Assembly (NCBI GenBank): GCA_036971715.1
Contig: JAVHJL010000011.1
Coordinates: 558,001-622,000, forward strand
Origin: Arthrobotrys musiformis
Taxonomy: Eukaryota > Ascomycota > Orbiliomycetes > Orbiliales > Orbiliaceae
DNA length: 64,000 bases
Direction: 5' to 3'
Position 1 is the first letter of the stretch. Every line of letters begins with the position of its first letter. The notes below the pieces were generated by a model. The model had not been told where the DNA came from, did no database searches, and saw only the letters and a list, made by a program, of their open reading frames with translations. The translations under genes and the position numbers were made by a program. Below are positions 19,065 through 29,264 of the stretch, one piece after another.

Positions 19065-22000
19065 ATGTCAGAGATTAACTTTACGAACCCTAGCTATGGC
19101 AACGACCCTCTGGGAGAAGACGACCCCTGTCCTTCTCCTAAATATGATTTTGGGTACGTCCTTTTTGGTTTACTCACCTCCTTGGATACCTTTGGCAGAT
19201 GCATATTTAGTTTGATTTTTAAATCAATTGTATGGCCCTGACTATTTCCCAAACCGGGGACCGTGCAATATAGCCCCGCCGCCGCAGCGAGATATCCTCC
19301 GCGAATCGATACTACAAACGCGGCGCTACAGACGCCACCAGCCTCGCCGCGGACAATCGAGAACGGTGCCGTAGAGTACACGAGGCTCACACAATCTATC
19401 AAGAGTAAAGCTATCGAGACCACGGTTACAACATCCCTTATTGAAATCTCTAGCCCATTGGAGAATAGTTCCGCACTGAGAGAATCTACTACAATAGAAA
19501 ATATTGAGATAATCTCATCAGAAAAAGAACTTTGGCAGGGAACAGACGCGGAAGGTTCTACGACGGATCTCACATTACCAAGTACCCCAAATCATGAACC
19601 TCTTAAATGTGAGCTCTGCGAGAAGCCCGGCCCAGACTGCAAGACATGCAACCTTTGCCAGGTAGTGTTTTGCGAACCCTGTTGGCCAAAGTTCCCGGCA
19701 CACAAGCCAGGAAGGAAAGGCCTAAAGGGGGTGAGGGCACAAATACACGAAAAAATAGATCCTGTTGTGGAAGAAAAGCTTGAAAGAATTCTTGATCCCC
19801 ATATTGAAGAAAAAGAACAACAAGAACTACTCTCCAAGGATGAATATACAGCATGGTTCGCTGTTTTCAAGGACGAATGGGCAGACCTGATTTTTCAGGA
19901 CCTTGGGCGTTACGGCAACGTCGTTTCGGGGTTCCACAAAAAAGCTTACCCGTCGCTTGTATCCTTCGTAGGACCTACAGGTAAGTACCTTTTGGGGACT
20001 ATACTCACCAACCAGAGGCCCACTCACACACGGTCAAGCGTACAAAGTTGACAAGCCATAATACATATATAGGATCCGGTAAAAGTACGGTGATTAGAAT
20101 GTTAATGGAACTCGACTACTCGGATAATTTGAATGAAACCCCCGTTGTCAAGTCTGCACTCTGCTTCAGCACACTCCCAACATCTGGGGACGTCCACCTA
20201 TTTTGCGACCCGCATACGTGCCAGCCAAATGCCACCCGCCCCATACTCTATGCCGACTGTGAAGGCTTAGAGGGCGGAGAACGAACACCTCTTGGTTCGA
20301 GGACTCTCAAACGAGAGAAGCTTCGAGAGGTCCTAACACCAATCATACCCGGACTCAAAGAAGATCCGAACCAGTCTCAACGCCAGGATACGAGCTCTTC
20401 GTTTTCCCGGCCAAATAGAATAACACAACAAAGCTCAGAGCGCGAACTCAAGTGGGCGAAGGACGAAAAAACCAAAAAACGCGAATTCGTTGTATCAGAG
20501 CTCTATCCTAGAATTCTCTACACATTTTCTGATGTTGTAGTATTTGTGTTACGAGAAGTAAAGTGAGTGATATGATTTCCCACGAGGCCCTATAGGCTTA
20601 GGCCTTACGAAATGTATTTCGTATCAATGTCTCTTCCCCGAATTTTATATACATGACGTAGCTAACCATCCCAAAGCAAATTAGAGAGCGTCATTGAAAG
20701 ATTGATTATATGGGCAACAGCAGCTTTGGAGAAGGCTTCCAACCAACCGGTTCTTCCATATGCAATAATCGTCATGAATTCGCTCCCAAATGACACACCT
20801 GAATCTTTCTGGGACATCGACGCGACAACAAAAACTGTCATGGATGAAATTGACGACGGTTTCTTTCAAAACCCCACATTTATACCTTACATAAAACATT
20901 GGCAGGGCCTCGGAGTAAACGTGAGGAGTGCCTCGGATTTATTGAGCTGCTACTACGACCATCTCAAAGTCGTGCGCATTCCTCGAAAGGGCCGAAGCAA
21001 CTTGATCAAGCAACAAGTCTCCCAGCTATATAAGGAGATAAACGTTGGCATCAAGCATTCTTACAAGTTAAAGCGTGAAAGAAGAATGCTCATGAGCGCC
21101 TCAAATCTACAAGTGCAACTACAATCAGCTTACGATCACTTCGCAGAGAGCCTCGGTACTGCATTTGATTTCGTGAAGTCGACTTTTGCCCACAATCCTA
21201 TTCCTTCAGACTTTGGAGGAAGTATCCTGAAGCTTATCCTCAGCGTAAAAAACCATACCAAAAAAGACAGGGATGGGAAATTCATCCTGCAAAGTGTAGC
21301 CCCCGTGATTGCCTCATGTATTTTACTCGATGCTACTCGCCAACAAATTCCCGGTAAGTGATCTAACACTGCATGATATTCAATCAGTTTGACCCTTAGG
21401 TTCTAATATATAACCTTTGAATTATAGGCACCGCTGCAGCAATATTCCCTCAATACAGTCTCTCCTGTAATGATGCCTTCAACGACTTTCTCGATAAACA
21501 TTTAGAATGCAGGTTTGTACCCTCGTAGAACCCTAGCGTGCGCTGTGTCAATTACCGGGTCGGCCATAAAACCAAAGGTCACCAAGACAAAAACGGGAAA
21601 ATTATCGCTACTGGCGACTATGTCGCCACCGTGAAACCGGAATACATTAATAATTTTCGAAATTTGATATTGTCATCGCTCAAGTCGATGGAGCGCGGAG
21701 AAGAAAAGGGTGCCATAGGATCCGAGGTAGATATTAAGGAAGAACTCCCATCCGTAGCAATAGCCCACCGCGATAAATACATGGTGCCATTTTATGAGAG
21801 TTTTGGCGGCTCAGGTGATTTTGTCAGTCATACAGCCTGCCTTATCTGTCTTTTTCACAGTCCGGAACACCACTTGAAATGTGGACACATTATCTGCACC
21901 CCATGTCTTCAAACATACGGGATTCCACAGGGTGGCATTGTCTCGATAGCTTCTTGCCCAATGCATCCTAAAGACCAAAAGTTCTGGCCATCCCAAATGT

Positions 22001-24153
22001 TTGCGGTTAAACCGCCATCTGCGGGGGTCCGAGTCTTATCTCTCGACGGGTAAGTAGCCGAAGAAATAATTTATCTATATATGTAGGGAAAAGTGGATCT
22101 AATATGGTCTGTTCATAGGGGAGGAGTACGCGGCCTCAGTCAGCTGATATTCCTCCAATCCCTTGAAAACGCTCTCGGCTTCGAACTCCAGTTGACAAGT
22201 TTCTTCGATCTCATCGTCGGCACAAGGTAGGCGATGCATCTCTCATGACTAATCACTCAAGACTTCAGCAAAGCCCATATATAAATGCATGCGCGGTTGA
22301 AAATTGCATTAACGTCATCGTAATATAGTACTGGAGGGTACACGGCCCTCGGCCTCGTCGGTAGGGACTGGACTATCCCAGAGTGCATTCAAAACTTTAA
22401 AAAACTATGCAAGAAGGCGTTTGCCGTGCGACGATGGGGCAGCCTGCCGGGGCTTCAGCATCTTATCGGCGGGAACGGTTACAAATACAGGACGCATTAT
22501 TTGCAGCGTGCTCTCATGGAGGTATTTCATACCAACGATTACCTGTTCGGTGGTATCAAGAAAGCCTCCAAACCGGTTCCCAAAGTCGCAGTAACTACAG
22601 CTTCATCGGCTGGTAAAGCGATTGTTTTGGGGAACTATAACCATGTCAACCATGGAGAGGGTGAGTCCTCCTTCCACCGAGTTTTATACTAGTGCGGCCC
22701 ACGCCTTAGAACTACAACTAAGGTTCCTCAGCATCGTACGATTTCCCACGATCCGAGATACCGGAGAACGAATTCAAAATTTGGGAAGCGTAAGCATGCC
22801 CTTCACTTGAAGGAAATCGAATATGAGCCATCTAATGGAGCCAATATAGCGCCCGGGCTACAGGTGCAACTCCTGGATACCTGAAAGAATTCTCTCACGT
22901 CGCATCGAAGGATGTTTATTTGGACGGCGGAATCCACCACAACAATCCCATCTTTGTTGCAGAATCAGAACGCAAACTAATATGGCCAGAGGTCGACCAT
23001 TTACCCCCAGATATCGTTCTCTCGCTCGGATCTGGATTCAATCCAAATGCTGCGACGATTAGGGAGTCTAGGAAAGAAAGAAAATTTCGAACCCGGGGAG
23101 CCCATGCACGAACATTAGAGAAATTACATTGGCTAGCAACTGACCCCATTGAAAGCAGCATGGGCTCAGAAGAAACGTGGGAAACTTGGCTCAAATACAA
23201 CAGTCTAGATGTAGGTCCAATAACAGGCCCGGATTCCACCAAGCGGGCTGAGAACCGGTATATACGGTGGTGTGCGAGGTTTGACGGGCTCAATGACCCG
23301 CCGCACCTCGACGACCTGGACTCTCTACAAAGGATCGAATCCGAAACATACAAGCAAGTTCAAGAATTTGATATACATATAAAATCTATTGCAGATCACT
23401 TGATATGTTCGACCTTCTACTTTGAGCTCCACGAGACAACAGAGTCCCGTGACACAAATGGCCACGTCAAAAGTATCCATGTTAAAGGTTTGTTGCGAGT
23501 GTTTCTAAAGCTCCTTAGTCTGAACCGTTCGAGAGTGTTTATATATACATATACTTATTATCGAATCCCGGATTTCTAGGTAGTATTAACTGCCGCCTGG
23601 GCCCGCACACCCCTGATATTTGCAAATTGGGTAAACTATTCCAAAGTCTCAACACTATGAGGAATTTGAATCCGTCATGGAAACCCTATTTCACCATCCG
23701 AGAAATATCACCATACGCCGGTAATCTGCCAGTGGGGCCAATATACATAACCGAAACAGCTATCCAGCAGATGACGGATATGAAAAGCAGTAAATTCGAA
23801 CTACCAGAGATCGAGTTTGACGTTCCTAGTCGGGATACCGTTCTAGAGATATCTCTACGCCTTGACAGTTCCTCGGAGTTTCCGATCAGCGGATTTCCTT
23901 GTCCAATATTGTTGAATGTGCCGAACGGTAAGGCCCATCCTGGCTTACAAACTTACATCGGGGACAAGAATCTAACCATTCATATTTCGGTTTAACAGGA
24001 ATAGCCCTCAAAAATGCATTCTTACGGCGTGCAAGAGTACATCGCTCAGCGCTCCCGGGCTCCAGTAAATCTTCTCTAGATTTGCGGAGGGAGCTTTCAG
24101 AAGTGACTCTACATTCAAATGATACTAAAATTGTGGGCTCGAAGGAGTGTTAA
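19065..24153 (+). CDS. zinc-finger - P-loop GTPase - RING - patatin phospholipase fusion, 11 exons, with an in-frame TAG
   Basis: Exons are 19065-19153, 19274-19980, 20073-20562, 20677-21353, 21428-22049, 22119-22226, 22329-22660, 22723-22789, 22850-23487, 23580-23927 and 23999-24153. All phases join, giving 1,410 codons. In order: a B-box-like Cys/His cluster (Cys142, 145, 152, 155, 158, 163, 166, His173); Walker A GPTGSGKST (263-271) with a G3-like DCEG (327-330) and IIVMNS (459-464); a RING-like set (Cys792, 795, 806, His808, Cys811, 814, 831, His834); and a patatin domain with LDGGGVRG (860-867), nucleophile Ser898 in GTSTG, and Asp1056 in DGG. Patatins hydrolyse acyl esters of membrane lipids with a Ser-Asp dyad, and every dyad motif is intact. 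Related fungal proteins are annotated FabD/lysophospholipase-like. Codon 688 is TAG (21526-21528), between the GTPase and RING parts, with no credible intron to remove it. The copy may therefore be a recent pseudogene, two adjacent genes, or carry a sequence error. Confidence 0.85.
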
Positions 24154-25359
24154 GGAGTAATGCTTAAGTTTCGAACTCATACTATCCACAGAAACGATGT
24201 TAAGCTACCGGATCTGCAGATTGTTCTTTACTTTCGGCTCTCCATTGTAACGTCCCGGTACAAGACCACCTTCTTTCGTACAAATATATGATAGCAAAGC
24301 ATTATATTAGAATAGCCCGCTTATACTTATTCCGCCGGTTTGGCCATTCTCTACGTACGCATCAAAGGCATAATATGAAAACCTAACTACCACGGAATCT
24401 TGGAGCGTGGTTTTGCAAGCCTATTCGTCTATCCCATGAGTTGTGCGTGTGTCTTTTTTTACCCCATGACCTCCACCAACACCCCCAAGCCCTCCCACCC
24501 CATATGGCTATACCCCACGGCTCTCAAATCCTCGCGATAGCCATAACCGCCACGCAATCCCACATATGCCAGGTACATCACCGCCTCCGTCTGGAACCCC
24601 AATCCCCTACCCAAAGATACCATCTCCTCCCGTCCACCTCTTCAACTTTACACCAACTCCATAAACCCAATCCCACACCCCCACAACATCGCATCCGCGA
24701 TCTTCTCAATCCCCGTAATAAACCCTTAAACCCCCTCAATCCCAATCTACAAAATCTCACAATTTCCAAATCTCTCAAGAACAAGGTTTTCATCACAGCG
24801 CAGTTCAATTTTTCCCCTAATAACTACTGAAAATATTTCTCTTATCTCGCTCGCAAGCAGAAAGGGAAACGAAACAAAAAAAGATAAATAGGCATTTCCA
24901 TTCAAAGAACGACAGCAATAGAACCTTCAAAAGTAGAGTCCTATAAAAGTCTAGTCTGGAAATGATAGGTTGTTCGTGCGCGCAAGAGGACGGCACGGAA
25001 GAATAAGTAGCGTAAACACCAGAAGCAGGAAATAATTTTTTGATCCGGAAGAGTCATGCGTTATGTGAATCCTCTAAAAGACATAGAATAGAATCCCAGG
25101 GAGCAAAAAAGAAGAGGTTCAAAAAAGGAAACAAACACCGTGTAGCCATCATGAGAAAGTCCCAAATCCCGCTTCACCGAGAAAAAGGAAGAATAGAGAG
25201 ACATATGTAGACATTGAGGAAAAAAGCAGAATCGAGTGAGAAAAAATGCGTGTTCCAAAAAACAAACCGGGCTTCGTGATATTTAACGACTAGAAGGGAA
25301 AAAAAGCAAGTTAGCTCAGGGTATCCTCTCGAAGAAAAAAACCAAGCAGATCCGCAAAC
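24154..25359. other. convergent intergenic region
   Basis: About 1.2 kb between the end of the patatin gene and the end of SKP1. It is C/A-rich at 24,440-24,800 and A-rich afterwards. The long frames at 24,440-24,830 on both strands follow from base composition, and I see no gene. Confidence 0.45.
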
Positions 25360-26377
25360 TTACTCCTCGGCCCACTCGTTCTCACGTCGGATCTGGTCTT
25401 CCTCCTCGGGAGTGAAGTCGTTCTGGATGTTGAAGGTCTTCCTGATCTCCTCAGGAGACTTTCCCTTGATCATGTTGGCAACGGTCTTGCAGCCGACATC
25501 GAGAAGGGGCTTGATATCGAGATAGTTGGCAGCCTGTGTTTCACGTGACTTTATTAGCAACGTGACCAATTACTAAAATTGACCGTGTGGAAAGAAAATG
25601 ACCTACCAAGATGATCTCGAACAACATCTCCTGGTCAACTTGCATGAACTTCTGGTCCCATTCTTCGATATCTGTCGACTTCTTGCGAGAATCGCTGTCC
25701 TCATCGGCTGGTGGTGGGGGATCATTTCGGTGATGCTCGCACCACTCAATAACCTTGCGAAGGACGCCTTCGTTAACCTATAATATGGTTCAGTTAGTTA
25801 AAATGGCCGAAGATAAACAAATAAAACGTGGATGCGTTAAATCGGAGTTATTTTTAGCAAGTCGGAGGGATATTCGGATCGTCCATCGTGTGAGATCACC
25901 AAACAGGCTCATAAAAGGCTAGGTAATTCAGATGACCCCACAAAACACGACGAAAACCGGATGGATAGAATGTGAGGGATGCTTGAGGAGAAAACGGTGG
26001 TGTGTGAGACTCACGTTGGGGATGGGGATAGCCTGATCCGGTGTTTCGCCGACGTCCTCCAGCATGTTCTTGATCAAGATGGATCGCTCAGCGACCTCCT
26101 TGTCTGATAGATATCACATCTCATTAGTAAACCGTTACCTGACGTGATGAAGAGGCCAAAAAGTAGTGTGTTCGGAAGTCAGGGAAGAAAAGAGGTCGAC
26201 CCCGCTATGAAGCTGCTACCGCCACCTAACTGGAGAGCTCGAGCAGCTCCTCTTCGGGAGAGAGGAAGCGAAGCTGCTAAGCTCCCAAGACGAGGCATCA
26301 GGACGTTCTAAGGCATATTATAACTTACCGACTTTCAACTCGACATTGTCGGAAGAGAGTAGAGTAATCTGCGACAT
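25360..26377 (-). CDS. skp1: SKP1, SCF ubiquitin ligase adaptor, 160 aa, four exons
   Basis: The protein bridges the cullin CUL1 and F-box proteins in SCF E3 ligases and also acts in other F-box complexes. Exons are 26329-26377, 26015-26103, 25607-25777 and 25360-25533; donors are GTAAGT, GTGAGT and GTAGGT. The N-terminus (MSQITLLSSDNVELKV) starts the BTB/POZ fold, followed by DKEVAERSILIKNMLEDVG. The acidic insert HHRNDPPPPADEDSDSRKK is typical of fungal SKP1. The C-terminal F-box-binding helices are complete (AANYLDIKPLLDVGCKTVAN, KSPEEIRKTFNI) and the protein ends in the invariant Trp-Ala-Glu-Glu. Length is normal (158-170) and no key part is missing. It is convergent with the patatin gene. 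In Aspergillus the orthologues are sconC/skpA. Confidence 0.97.
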
Positions 26378-29264
26378 CTTTGTGGAAGTGTAGATGTGGG
26401 TAGATTTGTGACGGAAAGACGAGGTAGTTGTAGAGTGATGGGGTATCGAGAAGCTGACTAGACAGGCCGAAGAGCTTTATAATACGCGTGAAAGGCGACT
26501 ACAAGCTGCTAGAAGCTGGTTTTCCCTGTGGAGATGATGAAGTTGAAGATTCCGGCTGATGATGTCGGCTGTTCGGAAGGTTTGGTGGTTGATGATGGTT
26601 GATGTTTGATGAAGAAGGTGGAGTGAGTGAGCGAGGAAGAGGAGAAGCTGAAGTAGGTGGGATCCTTCCTCCTAAAATAGCAAAACCACCACACCAAAAT
26701 TACCACAGCACAAACACCACCACCACAACCACACTGACTAACCACCACTCCTAACCCCCATACCAGAAGTAAGTGACTCCAATGCATGCCCGTGAAACAA
26801 TTATTGTCCATTGACTAACAGACAGACACCCATGCAAATGTGGCAGAGCTGTCACCGCTCGTAAATCTCCCAAATCGATGTGAATGAATGAATCCCGCCG
26901 CTTCTTTGTTCCCGCAGCATGGCGGGCAGCGGTTCCACCGCCTTCCACGCATGTAGCGTACATACACAAAGTCCACATCTGAAATACCCGTCAAAACCAT
27001 GATGTCCACTTACGCAGTCATTGCTCCACGCCTCAAAGGCTATAGGCTATGTGCAGGCTGCTAGTTACATGCTCGGTACATACTTGCATTCTTCATTTTT
27101 GTTAAAACCCAACTTCAAGGATTCGTCCCTGGCCAGTCCCGTCCAAAGACGCACACTTAATGCTCCAAATTCGGGCATGTTTACAATGTGCACCAGAAAA
27201 TCTTCCAGCGGTTTACACCAATTAGCTGAAATGCGGAAAAGGGAAAAAAAGTCAATCCGATTCGCAATCGATCAGATTCTCCAGTTTTCCTTCAAGGTAA
27301 AAAAAAGGGACAAAGAGAGACAAGGCTGCCCCAAGGTATTGCTCACTGTCTGTGCCATGGCCTGGCTGGCAGTTACTTCCTTTTGTTTGTCGTTAGCGGG
27401 GTTATATTATCAAGCCAAGCTCGATCAAAGTTCCATTTTAAGCTTAACCAATCCGTTTTATTCAACATGGAGCCTGGATCCGAGCGAACATGCCAACCCA
27501 CACATCCCTCGGTGAGTCAGGCAGAGCACATCAGTCCAGCGAGGGACGTACGTGAGATCCTATCAGTCTTTTAGGCGCCTTGCCGCCGCGAACTCTTTGA
27601 TTGCCTTTCGTGAATTTGTGAATGCCAAAGGTGCAGCCTTGCATCACCAGGCTGACGCCTGTGACGAGTTTTTTTTTACCCCTTTGCCCTTTTTCTTTGA
27701 ACAGAAGGCATGTTTTGTTGCAGGCTGAAGACGCACGTGCGATCGGGATTTTGTTGGTTTCAAGGCCGCGGGAACAGTCGTCAGCCACGGGGAACACCCT
27801 TGGGACTCGAACCTGCGACAATGCAACGACGCGATCGCGACGACACGGGTATAATGTAGGAACAACATGTATACGCAACCCTGCAAATGCGAACGGCTAC
27901 CATAAGTAATAACATAGCGGAGCTTTCGGGGATCTGTTGCGCGTCTCGGAGACACTTCTAGCACTCCTAGCTTCTATCCTTTGAATTTGCAAGGTAGCTT
28001 TAGCCTCGCCTAGAGTGAAACTCAAGGTAGACTCACGGAGGACATTCAGCCTTCTCCAGCTACATGTGTACTACGCTCCAATGAATATACTATGTAATCA
28101 CGATCTGAATAGAGGACTAGTTGGTTCCAACCCCGTCCTATTGACCCCGGGAGGCATTGAACTAGTACCACATACCAGGCATACTATGGCGAAAGACATA
28201 CTCTCTCGAAAGCTGTTGCGTTACATACTCAGGTACTAATACCATGCTACCACATCCAGACCTACATCACAGGTACTTTATTTAAGTCGGCACAGTTCAT
28301 TATCTAAAGAAAAACAGCCTGTTCCATTTTAATAAAAACACCCCCTGTATATCACCCTTATCAGCTAAAACGAAGAAGAATAGAACAAAGACGGCCTCCT
28401 CTAACAACCCCTCTCTGCCTTAGTTAACTTGCAGCAACCAGAATAAAACAAGGGTCATATAGTATGATACACTCGAGAAAGTAAGTAAGGTAAAATAATA
28501 ACAAGAGAAGAAAAAGGCCTTCCACGACAGGTTCATCATGCCAGAAAAGCGTATTAAAAAAAGTAAACGGGAGCCACACGGAGTCGAAGAAATGGACGAC
28601 CGACAGGCTGTGTAATAAAAATAGAAGTACACCGAAGTAGTAAAGACGGTGGATGATTCGAACCAGGGCAACATAAAACAAAGACCATGCTTCCCAGTTT
28701 TAATGATAAAATACCCGTGAAAGGAAAAAGAAAAGAGAAAGAGTAAAAAACCCGGTCTATGCGCCCAATAACACCGTAAACAAAATGCAGGCTTTGTCTG
28801 TGACTTCGTAAAATGCGAAACTTCCTTAATAGTCTATGTGAAGCGTCACGAACATTGGATAGCTCGGGTGGCGAAAAAAATGGTGCCATTCAGGTGAATT
28901 CGGGAAGAGGATGTAGTGATGGCGGCCGGAGGTAGAGTAAACAAGTGGAACGCGACCGTGGCCCACGGTGTGACGACGGCAGGTTGAGGGACTCGGTATT
29001 TGGAAGAAAAGGGTTTGGTACTGTATGTCGGGTCGGGAAAGGCACTGACGATTAGGCGGTTACTAGGCGTACTTGCGTACCCGTTCTGGGCCTGTCAGTT
29101 TCTCTCGCACTGAAATTTGATAGATGCTCATGTCGTCGCCACTGAACCCCTTCTGTAGAAATAGGAAGCCAACCATCAACCAAGGATAAGAAGGAAAAGG
29201 ATTTCGTGTCCACGATTCCACCATGCACCGAGATACACAATGTTCGGCCATACGCTTATTTTTT
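26378..29264. other. gene-free stretch
   Basis: About 2.9 kb upstream of SKP1 and downstream of the AT-hook protein gene. The first 100 bases are the SKP1 leader. Frames near 27,020-27,960 overlap on both strands and look like compositional shadows. A possible extra 3' exon of the AT-hook gene lies at about 29,063-29,155. Confidence 0.4.

Noticed and set aside
21513..21536. A 24-nt GT...AG segment that would remove the in-frame TAG
   Set aside because: It is in phase, but it is far below the size of any other intron in the window and has no branch-site room. I treat the TAG as real in this sequence.
27780..27850. Minus-strand GGTTCGAGTCCC resembling a tRNA T-loop
   Set aside because: The flanking bases do not pair as a T-stem and no acceptor or anticodon stem can be drawn.
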